Source: Sphingomonadales bacterium | GTDB taxonomy: Bacteria; Pseudomonadota; Alphaproteobacteria; Sphingomonadales; Sphingomonadaceae | Assembly (NCBI GenBank): GCA_006226685.1 | Contig: SBGG01000025.1 | Location: 1 to 64,000 of the forward strand | DNA: 64,000 nucleotides | Reading direction: 5' to 3' | Shown here: one piece after another, positions 8,505 to 17,371 of the stretch | How positions within the stretch are numbered: the stretch's first letter is position 1 | Layout of the letters: each line of letters opens with the position of its first letter | Position numbers and translations under genes: made by a program | The notes under the pieces: model-generated | What the model was told of the DNA's origin: nothing | What the model saw: only the letters and a program-made list of their open reading frames with translations | Databases searched by the model: none

Positions 8505-9743
8505 ATGCTGAAAGATACTGCACCATTGGATCATATAAGGCGCACTGTGCCGCAGATCCGCGAGGAACTGGGGGTCGCGCCGGTTTCGGTAAAGGCCATT
8601 CGCGATCCGCAGATATACGAACTCGAAAAGGAGCGTATTTTCAGAAAGGTCTGGCTGAAGGTCGCCACCGGATGGGAACTTCCCAATCCGGGCGACTATA
8701 AGGTCAAGGAAATGCCGGTCGCCGATACCTCCATCCTGGTGGTGCGCGGCAAGGACGGGCGTATCCGTGCCTATCACAATGTCTGCACCCATCGCGGCAA
8801 CAAGGTGGTGCCCAATAAGGGGTTTGAGACATTCGGCCGCGCGCGCGCCAATGTCGTGACCTGTCGTTTCCACGGCTGGGTCTTCGGCACGGACGGCGCG
8901 CTCAGGTCCGTGCCGATGGAGGAGGGGTTCGGCCAACTCGACAAGGCCTGTCTCGGCCTGCGCGAGATCGCCTGCGACGAATGGGAAGGCTTCGTCTTCA
9001 TCAATTTCGATCCCGAACCGGCCCAGTCGCTGAAGGACTATCTGGGGGATTTCGCCCGGCTGTTCGGCGGCTATCCCTATCATGAATCGACCACGGCCTT
9101 CCGTTATTCGACGGTGCTCAAATGCAACTGGAAGGTGGCGCTTTACGCCTTTTCGGAGGGCTATCATGTGCCGACCATCCATGCCGGTTCACTGCCTGGC
9201 TTCCGGGGCATTGAACATAGCGATTTCAAGCTGATCGGGCCGCATGCTTCCTCGACCATCTATGGCGCGGGCATGGATGCCGCTCCTTCGACGCAGATGT
9301 TCGCCGGGCTGCTGCACGGCAGTGAGGATCACCGGCCGCGCCCGGATCAGTTGCCCGCCGACATCAACCCGACGCGCCGGGCCGATTTCCAGTTCGAAAT
9401 TCCCAATATCTTCCCCAATCTGCTGATCCATCTGGCGTCGGGATGCGGTTATCCGGGGATGTCCTTCTTCACCCATCAGTTCTGGCCGCTCGATCACGGC
9501 ACGACCCTGTGGGAAGGGATCAACTATTTTCGCCCGGCGAAGAATGCGGCCGAACGCGCGGCGCAGATGCATGTCAACGCGCTGCACCGCAATGCCTGGC
9601 TGGAGGATACCGCGACGATGGAGGATACCTTCACCGGCATCATGTCCGGCGCGATTGATGAGATGCAGCTGATGGATCAGGAATTTCTGATCCGCCATGC
9701 CGCCCTGACCCTTGACGATTATCTTGCCGGGACCCTGCAATGA
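8505..9743 (+). CDS. Rieske non-heme iron oxygenase, alpha subunit (copy 3)
   Basis: Ring-hydroxylating oxygenase large subunit, 412 residues. Rieske ligands are 'VCTHRGN' and 'VTCRFHGW'; the catalytic iron site is 'NWKVALYAFSEGYHVPTIH'. Seven residues before the first His there is Tyr, where naphthalene dioxygenase has Asn201 and copy 2 has Asp. ATG 8505 has AGGAGGAG six bases upstream; the ORF track start at 8448 would run into the beta gene. Its stop overlaps the start of the small gene by ATGA. Closer to copy 2 than to copy 1 by eye (for example 'NAWLEDTATMEDT' in both). Confidence 0.9.
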   Translation: MLKDTAPLDHIRRTVPQIREELGVAPVSVKAIRDPQIYELEKERIFRKVWLKVATGWELPNPGDYKVKEMPVADTSILVVRGKDGRIRAYHNVCTHRGNKVVPNKGFETFGRARANVVTCRFHGWVFGTDGALRSVPMEEGFGQLDKACLGLREIACDEWEGFVFINFDPEPAQSLKDYLGDFARLFGGYPYHESTTAFRYSTVLKCNWKVALYAFSEGYHVPTIHAGSLPGFRGIEHSDFKLIGPHASSTIYGAGMDAAPSTQMFAGLLHGSEDHRPRPDQLPADINPTRRADFQFEIPNIFPNLLIHLASGCGYPGMSFFTHQFWPLDHGTTLWEGINYFRPAKNAAERAAQMHVNALHRNAWLEDTATMEDTFTGIMSGAIDEMQLMDQEFLIRHAALTLDDYLAGTLQ

Positions 9744-10093
9744 CCATATTGAATGACCTGATATTGCCCGCCGGTTTCGAGGATCTGGCACCGGTGGCCG
9801 CGCGCTGGGCAAGGCCGACCGAAAATGAACGCAACGCCTTGCGCTTTGAGGCAGGCGCGGCCGATTTCGCTGCCTTTCGTGATGCGATGGCGCCACGTCT
9901 GGAGGCGTTGCTCGATTATCTGAAGGATTGTCCGCCCAACCCGGAAGAACCGGCGCAGCGTAATGCGCTGATGCTGGCCTGCGCTTATGCCGAGGCCGCG
10001 CCGCATCATGAACTTTATGGCGGCAGTGCGGAGGTGCCGTTCAGTTTCGATGCGCGGCGCTTCGTGCCCGATCACGGCAATGATCCACTATAG
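9740..10093 (+). CDS. Small Rieske-associated protein, family member 3
   Basis: Uncharacterised protein of 117 residues, homologous to the products of 3376-3744 and 6101-6472. It shares 'LPAGFEDLAPVAARWARPTENER', 'AYAEAAPHHELYGG' and 'DARRFVPDHG'. The start overlaps the alpha stop (ATGA), so translation is probably coupled. This is the third independent linkage of the family to a Rieske alpha gene in 10 kb. No metal ligands, signal peptide or membrane segment are seen. Confidence 0.75.
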   Translation: MTILNDLILPAGFEDLAPVAARWARPTENERNALRFEAGAADFAAFRDAMAPRLEALLDYLKDCPPNPEEPAQRNALMLACAYAEAAPHHELYGGSAEVPFSFDARRFVPDHGNDPL

Positions 10094-10305
10094 GTCCTGA
10101 CGTTAAGGAAGAGCACCGGTCCGCCCCGAGGAAGGGCGGATCGGACCTTAGGGCGGATCGACATTCCGCCCTGACGGTCTGCAAATGGCAGCTTTCCGCA
10201 CTTCCGATGCTCACGTACCTTTAGTACGCTGCGCTCCGGGGCGCGAAAATCCGCCATTTCCGCCACGTCATCATCTGAATGTCGATCGGCCCTAGGGTCA
10301 GGACC
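10094..10305. repeat. Structured intergenic repeat element between convergent genes
   Basis: About 210 bp rich in inverted repeats: GTCCGCCC/GGGCGGAT, AGGGCGGA/TCCGCCCT, GTAC-CTTTA-GTAC, and a terminal TAGGGTC-AG-GACCCTA palindrome. The two ends carry GGTCCTGAC in inverted orientation. The layout resembles a REP/BIME or small MITE-like element and could also serve as a bidirectional terminator. It touches both flanking stop codons. Genome-wide copy number is unknown from one window. Confidence 0.5.
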
Positions 10306-11088
10306 CTAACGGCTCAGGAAGCCGGACACCGCCGTCGCGAAAGCATCGGGCAATTCCACATTGGAGAGATGCGCGGCCTTCAGCATCACCAGTTCCGCGC
10401 CGTCGATCGCCGCGGCAAGCGTTTCGCTGTGCGGGGGCGGGGTGGCCGGATCCTCGCTTCCGCCGATCACCAGCGTCGGCGTGGTGATGAGCGTGACCAT
10501 GCGGCGCATGTCCATGTCGCGGATCGCGGCGCAGCATCCGGCATAGCCCGCAGGGCTGGTCGCTTGCAGCATCGCGCCGATCGGCGCGATGGCGTCGGTT
10601 GCGGTGGCGGCGAATGCGGGCGTGAACCAGCGTTCGACCGACGCCTGCGCCAGCGGGGCCATGCCCTTGTCGAGCACGGCCGTTACCCGCGCGTCCCAGG
10701 CCGATGGCGGTCCCATGAAGCTGGAGGTGTTGGCCAGCACCATCCGGCGCAGACGGGATGCTTCTCTGATGCCGAGCCATTGCCCGGTCATGCCGCCCAG
10801 CGACAGGCCGCAGAAATCGACCTTTTCGATCATGAGCGCATCGAGCAACTCGATCACGTCGCGGCCCAGCCTGTCCATCGAATAGGCCCCGGCCGGGGCA
10901 TCGGACGCGCCATGGCCGCGCTGGTCATAGCGCAGCACGCGGAAATATTGCGTCCACGCCGCCATTTGCGGCGCCCACATGCCCATATCGGTGCCGAGCG
11001 AGTTGGAGAGGAGGAGAACCGGCGCGCCTTCCGGCCCGTCGAAGCGGCAGGCGATGCGGCATCCGTCTCCGGTGGTGATATAGTCCAT
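10306..11088 (-). CDS. pcaD: 3-oxoadipate enol-lactonase
   Basis: Alpha/beta hydrolase of 260 residues that opens 3-oxoadipate enol-lactone to 3-oxoadipate. The nucleophile elbow 'GLSLGGMTGQWLG' and the 'YDQRGHGASD' segment are typical of PcaD/CatD. ATG 11088 lies 5 nt after the pcaF stop; the longer ORF start overlaps pcaF and is less likely. It is the last gene of the catB-catC-catA-pcaIJ-pcaF-pcaD operon. Confidence 0.92.
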   Translation of the reverse strand: MDYITTGDGCRIACRFDGPEGAPVLLLSNSLGTDMGMWAPQMAAWTQYFRVLRYDQRGHGASDAPAGAYSMDRLGRDVIELLDALMIEKVDFCGLSLGGMTGQWLGIREASRLRRMVLANTSSFMGPPSAWDARVTAVLDKGMAPLAQASVERWFTPAFAATATDAIAPIGAMLQATSPAGYAGCCAAIRDMDMRRMVTLITTPTLVIGGSEDPATPPPHSETLAAAIDGAELVMLKAAHLSNVELPDAFATAVSGFLSR

Positions 11089-11093
11089 GATCC

Positions 11094-12296
11094 TCAGACC
11101 CTTTCCACGGCGACCGCTAGCCCCTGACCCACGCCGATGCACAGCATCGCGAGGCCGAGCGTGCCGCCCGATTTTTCAAGCTGATGCACCAGCGTCATCA
11201 GGATGCGAGCGCCCGACATGCCGAGGGGGTGCCCCAGCGCGATCGCGCCGCCATTGGGGTTCACACGCGCATCGTCATCCGCGATACCGAGCCCCCGTAG
11301 AACCGCCAGCCCCTGCGAGGCGAAGGCCTCGTTAAGCTCGATCGCGTCAAAACGGTCGATGGTCAGGCCGAGCCGGGCCATCAGCTTCCGGCTTGCCGGG
11401 ACCGGGCCGATGCCCATGATACGCGGCGGCACGCCCGCACTGGCCATGCCGAGGATGCGCGCGCGCGGGGTGAGGCCATGGCGACCGATCGCCGCTTCAC
11501 TGGCAAGGATCATCGCCGCTGCGCCGTCATTGACGCCCGATGCGTTGCCAGCGGTCACCGTGCCGTTCGGCCGGACAATGGGTTTCAGCTTCGTCAGCGT
11601 TGCGATACTGGTATCGGGGCGGGTGTGTTCGTCGGTATCGACCCGCGTTTCCCGTCCCTTGCGATCGGTGAGGACAACCGGCGTGATTTCCTCCGCGAAA
11701 TAGCCGGAGGCCTGCGCGATTGCTGCCTTTTGCTGGCTGCGCAGCGCGAAACTGTCCTGATCCTCGCGGGAAATGCCGAAGTCGGTCGCGACATTCTCGC
11801 CCGTTTCCGGCATTGAATCGACGCCGTAGAGCGCTTTCATCTTCGGGTTGACGAAGCGCCAGCCAATGGTGGTGTCGTAAACCGCGTTGCTGCGGGAAAA
11901 GGCGCTTTCCGCCTTGGGCATGACGAAGGGCGCGCGGGACATGGATTCGACCCCGCCCGCGATCATCAGGTCGGTATCGCCTGAACGGATGGCGCGGGCC
12001 GCCGTGCCCACCGCGTCGAGTCCCGAAGCGCATAACCGGTTCACGGTCGATCCGCCGACGCTGTCCGGCAGGCCCGCGAGCAGGGCCGCCATCCGCGCGA
12101 CATTGCGATTATCCTCACCCGCCTGATTGGCGCTGCCTAATATCACATCATCAATGGCGGCGGGATCGATGCCGCTGCGCCCGATCAGCGCGCTGATCGG
12201 GATCGCGGCCAGATCGTCGGCGCGGACCGGGGCCAGCGCGCCGCCATAGCGGCCAATGGGAGTGCGCACCGCGTCGCACAGAAACGCCTCGCTCAT
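11094..12296 (-). CDS. pcaF: 3-oxoadipyl-CoA thiolase
   Basis: Thiolase of 400 residues that cleaves 3-oxoadipyl-CoA to succinyl-CoA and acetyl-CoA. It starts '[19 protein letters not shown]'. The nucleophilic-cysteine motif is '[12 protein letters not shown]'; the C-terminal '[17 protein letters not shown]' and final '[13 protein letters not shown]' supply the other catalytic residues. The ORF track start (12479) is inside pcaJ; ATG 12296 overlaps the pcaJ stop (ATGA) and fits the family length. Confidence 0.95.
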   Translation of the reverse strand: MSEAFLCDAVRTPIGRYGGALAPVRADDLAAIPISALIGRSGIDPAAIDDVILGSANQAGEDNRNVARMAALLAGLPDSVGGSTVNRLCASGLDAVGTAARAIRSGDTDLMIAGGVESMSRAPFVMPKAESAFSRSNAVYDTTIGWRFVNPKMKALYGVDSMPETGENVATDFGISREDQDSFALRSQQKAAIAQASGYFAEEITPVVLTDRKGRETRVDTDEHTRPDTSIATLTKLKPIVRPNGTVTAGNASGVNDGAAAMILASEAAIGRHGLTPRARILGMASAGVPPRIMGIGPVPASRKLMARLGLTIDRFDAIELNEAFASQGLAVLRGLGIADDDARVNPNGGAIALGHPLGMSGARILMTLVHQLEKSGGTLGLAMLCIGVGQGLAVAVERV

Positions 12297-12949
12297 GCCG
12301 TGACCTGTACGGTGCTGATGTCGAGTGGTGCGCCGGTTTTGGCGACGACTTCCTCGATCCCGATGCCGGGTGCGGTTTCGACCAGCGTCAGGCCGCCCTT
12401 CTTCCGGTCGACGGCGATTACGGCGATGTCGGTGATGATGAGGTCGACCACCGCCTTCCCGGTCAGGGGCAGGGTGCACTGCTCCAATATCTTGGATGTC
12501 CCGTTCTTCGAGACATGATCCATCACGACGACGATGCGCTTCACTCCGGCGACAAGGTCCATCGCGCCGCCCATGCCCTTCACCATCTTGCCGGGGATGG
12601 TCCAGTTGGCGAGGTCGCCATTGGCGGCCACCTCCATCGCGCCGAGCACCGCCATGTCGATATGGCCGCCCCGGATCATCGCGAAACTGTCGGCGGACGA
12701 GAAGAAGCTGGAGGTGGGCAGGGCGGTGACGGTCTGCTTGCCCGCATTGATAAGGTCGGGGTCGGCCTCGCCCTCATAGGGGAAGGGGCCGATGCCCAGC
12801 ATCCCGTTCTCGCTCTGCAAAGTCACGGTGATGCCTTCGGGCACATGATTGGCGACCAGGGTCGGTATGCCGATGCCGAGGTTCACATAATAGCCGTCGC
12901 GCAGTTCCTTCGCGGCGCGCGCCGCCATTTCGTCGCGGGTCCAGCTCAT
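12293..12949 (-). CDS. pcaJ: 3-oxoadipate CoA-transferase, subunit B
   Basis: CoA-transferase family I beta subunit, 218 residues. The catalytic-glutamate region reads '[12 protein letters not shown]' and a glycine-rich '[12 protein letters not shown]' follows. With PcaI it transfers CoA from succinyl-CoA to 3-oxoadipate. It overlaps pcaI upstream and pcaF downstream by ATGA, so the three are translationally coupled. Confidence 0.94.
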   Translation of the reverse strand: MSWTRDEMAARAAKELRDGYYVNLGIGIPTLVANHVPEGITVTLQSENGMLGIGPFPYEGEADPDLINAGKQTVTALPTSSFFSSADSFAMIRGGHIDMAVLGAMEVAANGDLANWTIPGKMVKGMGGAMDLVAGVKRIVVVMDHVSKNGTSKILEQCTLPLTGKAVVDLIITDIAVIAVDRKKGGLTLVETAPGIGIEEVVAKTGAPLDISTVQVTA

Positions 12950-13659
12950 GCGGAGGCCTCCTCATGCGGGCGGGTGGTCAGCTTTTCGATCCGTTTCTCG
13001 TTGATCGTGGAAAGCACGATGCGATCGACATAGATGCCGGGTGTATGGATGCAGTCCGGGTCGAACGTGCCCTCCGGCACGATTTCCTCGACCTCCACGA
13101 CCGTGACCTTGCCCGCGGTTGCCATATTGGGGTTGAAGTTGCGGGCTGTGCGGCGGAACATCAGGTTCCCGGCCGGATCGGCGCGCCAGGCCTTGATGAT
13201 GGAAAGGTCGGCGCGCAGCCAGCTTTCGCGCACATATTCCTCGCCTTCGAATATCTCGACCGGTTTGCCTTCGGCCACGACCGTGCCGACGCCGGTCTTC
13301 GTGTAGAAGGCGGGTATTCCCGCGCCGCCCGCGCGGATACGCTCGGCCAGTGTCCCCTGCGGGGTCAGTTCCAGTTCCAGTTCCCCGGAGAGATACTGGC
13401 TCTCGAACAACTTATTCTCTCCCACATAGGAAGAGATCATTTTCTTCACCTGCCGGCTTTCCAGCAACATCCAGAGGCCGAAACCATCGGCCCCCGCATT
13501 GTTGGAAATGACGGTCAGGTCTTTTACGCCCGATGCCCGGATTTCGGGGATCAGGCTTTCGGGATTACCCGAAAGCCCGAAACCGCCCGACATGATCGTC
13601 ATGCCGTCGAACAGCAATCCTTCCAGTGCGACCCGGGGGCTGTCATAGATTTTCTGCAT
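12946..13659 (-). CDS. pcaI: 3-oxoadipate CoA-transferase, subunit A
   Basis: CoA-transferase family I alpha subunit, 237 residues, with '[19 protein letters not shown]' and '[15 protein letters not shown]' near the N-terminus as in PcaI/ScoA. It pairs with PcaJ. It starts 26 nt after catA and ends overlapping the pcaJ start. It could be called catI in an ortho-pathway operon. A succinyl-CoA:acetoacetate transferase is excluded mainly by context. Confidence 0.93.
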   Translation of the reverse strand: MQKIYDSPRVALEGLLFDGMTIMSGGFGLSGNPESLIPEIRASGVKDLTVISNNAGADGFGLWMLLESRQVKKMISSYVGENKLFESQYLSGELELELTPQGTLAERIRAGGAGIPAFYTKTGVGTVVAEGKPVEIFEGEEYVRESWLRADLSIIKAWRADPAGNLMFRRTARNFNPNMATAGKVTVVEVEEIVPEGTFDPDCIHTPGIYVDRIVLSTINEKRIEKLTTRPHEEASA

Positions 13660-13685
13660 GTCGGGCGTGGGCTCCTTGTGGCTGG

Positions 13686-14576
13686 TCAGGCGGCGGTGCG
13701 GGCGCGTGCCGAGAAATGTTCGTCATCTTCTTCATCCGCTTTCTGCAGGACAAAGTCGAAGGCGATATAGGCGGTATCTCCCTGCCGGTTGGGAACGGGG
13801 AGCAGGCCTTCGCGCGTGCCGAAGGCAAAGTCGTCGGTCGCGAACGGATCGTCGCCGAAGTTGATCTGCGTCGTCAACGTGCGATAGCCCGGTGCTTCGA
13901 CGAAGAAATGGACATGGGCGGGGCGATTGCCATGGCGGCCGACCGCATGCATCAGCTTTTCCGTCGCGCCGCCGGGGGGCACCGCATAGCCGTTCGGCAT
14001 CTTCGAATGGAAGGCGTAGCGGCCATCGTCGCCGATGCGGATGCGGCGGCGGTTGTTGAACGGGGTCTGTTCCCCGGTCGGATCGAAATGCGAATAGAAG
14101 CCCTTGGAATTGGCGTGCCATACATGCAGCAGCGCACCCTTTACCGGTTCGCCGTCCATGCCCGTGATTGCGCCGGACATGTAGAGCGTGTCGGTGTCGT
14201 CGGCGTCGGCGGAGAGGTTGACGTCGCCCTCGACGATCGGCGCACCCTCGACATAGAGCGGGCCTTCGATGGTGCGGGGGGTGCCGCCGCTGCGACCGGC
14301 TTCGGCATCCTTGGCGTCCATGTACAGATCCATGAAATGTTCAAGGCCGATACCGGGCACGATCAGGCCAAATTCGCCAACGCCTTCCTGAAGATATTTG
14401 ACCGCCTGCCAGAACTCGCTTTCACTGACATCATATTTGACGATCACGTTCATCGAGGCTTCGACAAGGTCGCGCAGTATATGTTTCAGGCGGTCATCCC
14501 CGCCTTCGACCGTCATGCCGCTGGCCCGGTCGAGCAGTTGCTGAACGGGGGGGCTCTTTACGAAATCTTGGTTCAT
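13686..14576 (-). CDS. catA: Catechol 1,2-dioxygenase
   Basis: Intradiol ring-cleavage dioxygenase, 296 residues, converting catechol to cis,cis-muconate. The Fe(III) ligands are visible: Tyr161 in 'GFYSHFDPTG', Tyr197 in 'PNGYAVPPGG', and His221 and His223 in 'RPAHVHFFV', with the spacing known for Acinetobacter CatA. The N-terminal helical dimerisation domain is present. Third gene of the cat operon. Confidence 0.96.
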   Translation of the reverse strand: MNQDFVKSPPVQQLLDRASGMTVEGGDDRLKHILRDLVEASMNVIVKYDVSESEFWQAVKYLQEGVGEFGLIVPGIGLEHFMDLYMDAKDAEAGRSGGTPRTIEGPLYVEGAPIVEGDVNLSADADDTDTLYMSGAITGMDGEPVKGALLHVWHANSKGFYSHFDPTGEQTPFNNRRRIRIGDDGRYAFHSKMPNGYAVPPGGATEKLMHAVGRHGNRPAHVHFFVEAPGYRTLTTQINFGDDPFATDDFAFGTREGLLPVPNRQGDTAYIAFDFVLQKADEEDDEHFSARARTAA

Positions 14577-14612
14577 GTGGCTCTCCTGATAAACTTATGT
14601 GGTGCGCGCGCC

Positions 14613-14903
14613 TCAGCTGTCGTCGTCGCGTACCGAGGATGGGTGACGGCACAGCGCCGTCACGCGAATGTCCATGAAGGGATAAAGCGGCAGGCCGGTC
14701 AGAATGTCATGCAGTTCCGCGTTGCTCTCAACGTCGAAGATGCTGATATTGCTGTACTGGCCGACCGTCCGCCAGATGTGGCGCCATTTGCCGGAGCGTT
14801 GCAGGTCCTGCGAATAGGCTTTTTCCGTGGCCTTCAGCGCCTCGAACCGCTCCTTGTCATAATCGAGGGGGACATTCACATCCATTTCGACTTTGAACAA
14901 CAT
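14613..14903 (-). CDS. catC: Muconolactone delta-isomerase
   Basis: 96-residue muconolactone isomerase, converting muconolactone to 3-oxoadipate enol-lactone. It has the family size and signature: N-terminal 'MLFKVEMDVNVP', 'KATEKAYSQDLQRSGKWRHIWR' and 'LTGLPLYPFMDIRVTAL'. It lies between catB and catA in a 7-gene minus-strand operon. Confidence 0.95.
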   Translation of the reverse strand: MLFKVEMDVNVPLDYDKERFEALKATEKAYSQDLQRSGKWRHIWRTVGQYSNISIFDVESNAELHDILTGLPLYPFMDIRVTALCRHPSSVRDDDS

Positions 14904-14917
14904 GGGATCGATACCTT

Positions 14918-16066
14918 TCAGGCGGCAGGAAGGGAGATGGTGGAGCGGCTTGCGTCGCGACGGTGGAACTGAACCCGGTCTTCGTCCAGCGCGATGCCCA
15001 GCCCCGGCCCATCGGGCACGGCGAGCGAGAAATCGGAATAGTCGAGCGGGGTCGCCAATATTTCCTCGGTCAGGAGCAGGGGGCCGAACAGCTCCGTGCC
15101 GAAGGAAAGGGCGGGGAAGGTGGCAAAGACATGGGCCGATGCGATGGTGCCGATCCCGGCCTCCAGCATTGTGCCGCCATAAAGGGCAATACCTGCCGCA
15201 TCGGCAATCGCCTGCACCTGCCGGGCGGCGAACAGGCCGCCCGATTGTTCGATCTTTACTGCAAACACATTGGCCGCGGCCTGGGTGGCATAGTCATAGG
15301 CCGATGCAGGACCGGTCAGTGCTTCGTCGGCCATGATCGGGATGGCGGAGCAGGCGGACAGCCGTGCCATGCCCGCCCGGTTCTGCTTCGTGATCGGTTG
15401 CTCGACAAGATCGCATCCGGCATCGGCCAGCATGGCGACGCCCTGTTTTGCGGTGGGTTCGTCCCATGCCATGTTGACATCGACCCGCACCGATGCCCGA
15501 TCGCCCAGCGCCCGCTTGATCGCGGCGACATGGGCGACGTCATCTTTCAGCGGCCGCTTGCCGATCTTCAGTTTGAAGACATTGTGGCGGCGTTCGGCGA
15601 TCATCCGCTCGGCTTCCTCTATGTCGAGGGCGGTGTTGCCGCTGGCCAGCGTCCACAATACCGGCAGCCGGTCACGTACGCGACCGCCGATCAGCTCGCT
15701 CACCGGCAGTCCGGTCCGCTTGCCCTGCGCATCGAGCAGCGCGGTTTCGACCGCGCATTTGGCGAAATGATTGCCGACGATATGCTGCGACAGCAGCGCC
15801 ATGGCGGCGGCGGGGCGGGTCGCGGTGCAGCTTTTCAGGATCGGCGCGAAATAGGTGTCGATGGCGAGCTTGATGCCTTCCGGGCTTTCCGGCCCATAGG
15901 CGAGGCCGCCGATGGTGGTCGCTTCACCGATGCCGACGATACCATCGGAGCAATATAGGCGGACGAGGCAAACGGCCTGGCTGCGCATGGTCGCCATGGC
16001 GAGAACATGCGGTCGAATCGTGGGAATATCGACCAGAACGGTTTCAATTTGTTCGATTTTGACCAT
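14918..16066 (-). CDS. catB: Muconate cycloisomerase
   Basis: Enolase-superfamily enzyme, 382 residues, converting cis,cis-muconate to (+)-muconolactone. The KxK base motif is 'VFKLKIGK'; metal ligands are in 'VDVNMAWDE', 'LVEQPI' and 'IMADEAL'; the second-lysine segment is 'VFAVKIEQSGG'. First gene of the cat operon, 77 bp downstream of a perfect ATAC-N7-GTAT site. A chloromuconate-type enzyme is less likely because the rest of the operon is of unchlorinated type. Confidence 0.95.
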   Translation of the reverse strand: MVKIEQIETVLVDIPTIRPHVLAMATMRSQAVCLVRLYCSDGIVGIGEATTIGGLAYGPESPEGIKLAIDTYFAPILKSCTATRPAAAMALLSQHIVGNHFAKCAVETALLDAQGKRTGLPVSELIGGRVRDRLPVLWTLASGNTALDIEEAERMIAERRHNVFKLKIGKRPLKDDVAHVAAIKRALGDRASVRVDVNMAWDEPTAKQGVAMLADAGCDLVEQPITKQNRAGMARLSACSAIPIMADEALTGPASAYDYATQAAANVFAVKIEQSGGLFAARQVQAIADAAGIALYGGTMLEAGIGTIASAHVFATFPALSFGTELFGPLLLTEEILATPLDYSDFSLAVPDGPGLGIALDEDRVQFHRRDASRSTISLPAA

Positions 16067-16140
16067 TTCGCATCCTCAGCCTCGTTGAGGAAGGCATAAC
16101 GCTGCGGAAACGGAAACGGAAAGACTGTCTTGATCCTTTG

Positions 16141-16159
16141 TTATACCATGTAGGTATAA
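16141..16159. promoter_or_regulatory. Candidate CatM/BenM-type operator of the cat operon
   Basis: TTATACCATGTAGGTATAA is a dyad (TTATACC-N5-GGTATAA) containing ATAC-N7-GTAT, the known binding consensus of CatM/BenM. It sits 77 bp upstream of catB, in the 229-bp gap between catB and gloB. The LysR protein encoded at 1173-2072 is the obvious candidate ligand. Confidence 0.72.
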
Positions 16160-16295
16160 TTATGGTCTGGCCGCTTTCCCATCCGGTCCGTCTCCCGCCA
16201 AAGGGCGCGCGCTTTTTCACTCCGGTCATCCTTCCGACCGGCCGGATCGCAGGAGAGGGGGCGGCCTCTCGCTGCGATGCCGGCCGATCATCGGT

Positions 16296-17078
16296 TCAGA
16301 ATCCGTCTTTCATCAGGCGCAGGGAAGCGAAACATTCGGCCTCCACCCCTTTATTCTCCCGTTGCGCTGCCAGAGGCAGGGAGAGGAACGGATTGGTCCG
16401 GCGTTCCAGCCCGATCGTGCTCGGCACGGTCGGCTTTCCGCGACCATGGTGGAGCCGGATGGCCGCCGCCCGTGCCGACACCTCCTGATCGCCGATGCAG
16501 GCGGCAGCGAAGGCGGCGTTGCCGTCCCCATATTCATGGGCGCAATAGATGCGGGTGTCGTCGGGCAGGGCGACCAGCCGTTCCAGCCCTTTCCATGCCG
16601 TTTCCGCCGTGCCCTCGAACAATCGGCCGCATCCCATTGTGAACAGCGCATCCCCGGTAAAGACCGCGCCCAACCCCGGTACATAATAGCTCAGATGCCC
16701 GGCAGTATGGCCTGCGGTTTCGATCGCCCGGATCGTCAGGCTGCCCAGCAGGATGACGGCGCCGTCGCGGATGGCGATGTCGGTTGTGGGGATCTTGTCG
16801 CGCTCCGCCGCCGGAGCGATAACGCGGGCGCCGGTTACTTCCTTCAGCCAGGCGTTGCCGCCGCAATGATCTTCATGCCAGTGCGTATTGAGGATATAGG
16901 TGAGGTGCCAGCCGCGCTCCTCCAATATCGCCATCAGCGCCGGGGCATCGGGCGTGTCGATGGCGACGGCGCGGCCCATGAGCGGATCCGCCAGCAGATA
17001 CCCGTAATTATTCTGCCGGCACGGAAACTGGACGATCTCGCCATAGGGCGGCTGATCGGGGCGTGTCCCGGCGCTCAT
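16296..17078 (-). CDS. gloB: Hydroxyacylglutathione hydrolase (glyoxalase II)
   Basis: Metallo-beta-lactamase-fold thioesterase, 260 residues, hydrolysing S-D-lactoylglutathione to D-lactate and glutathione. The binuclear metal motif is 'THWHEDHCGGN' (His66, His68, Asp70, His71). Further ligands are in 'ETAGHTAGHLSYY' and 'FTGDALFTMGCGRLFEGT', and the GloB C-terminal domain with 'RRTNPFLSL' is present. The start overlaps the stop of the upstream ribbon-helix-helix gene (ATGA). With gloA at 30962-31357 it would complete a glyoxalase pathway. Confidence 0.93.
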   Translation of the reverse strand: MSAGTRPDQPPYGEIVQFPCRQNNYGYLLADPLMGRAVAIDTPDAPALMAILEERGWHLTYILNTHWHEDHCGGNAWLKEVTGARVIAPAAERDKIPTTDIAIRDGAVILLGSLTIRAIETAGHTAGHLSYYVPGLGAVFTGDALFTMGCGRLFEGTAETAWKGLERLVALPDDTRIYCAHEYGDGNAAFAAACIGDQEVSARAAAIRLHHGRGKPTVPSTIGLERRTNPFLSLPLAAQRENKGVEAECFASLRLMKDGF

Positions 17079-17371
17079 GCCGATGCCCTTGCGTAGACGG
17101 GGTTGTCCTGACCGTGGAGCAGGCCATATTGCAGGGCGATGACCCGCAGGCAGGATGCGAAATTGGGCAGGTCCGCGTCGGACTGGCGCACTTCGTCATG
17201 CAATATGGTGACCAGCCGCCCAAGGCTCTTCCCCTCTGCCTGCGCCATGCGTTCCAATATTTCCCAGAAGCTTTTTTCCAGGCGCACCGACGTCGAATGG
17301 CCGTGGATACGCAATTTGCGCGTGGATGCGTTATAGCTGTCCAGTGATGAGAAACGGAATAATCGACACAT
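17075..17371 (-). CDS. Ribbon-helix-helix domain protein (RHH_4-like)
   Basis: 98-residue protein with a ribbon-helix-helix segment: 'RKLRIHGHSTSVRLEKSFWE' then 'ILERMAQAEGKSLGRLVTIL'. This matches the alphaproteobacterial RHH_4-type family. ATG 17371 is preceded by GGAGGGGA and is preferred over 17386. It is coupled to gloB by an ATGA overlap. A paralogue lies next to phaB (60858-61169). Likely a small DNA-binding regulator, but no target is known. Confidence 0.75.
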   Translation of the reverse strand: MCRLFRFSSLDSYNASTRKLRIHGHSTSVRLEKSFWEILERMAQAEGKSLGRLVTILHDEVRQSDADLPNFASCLRVIALQYGLLHGQDNPVYARASA

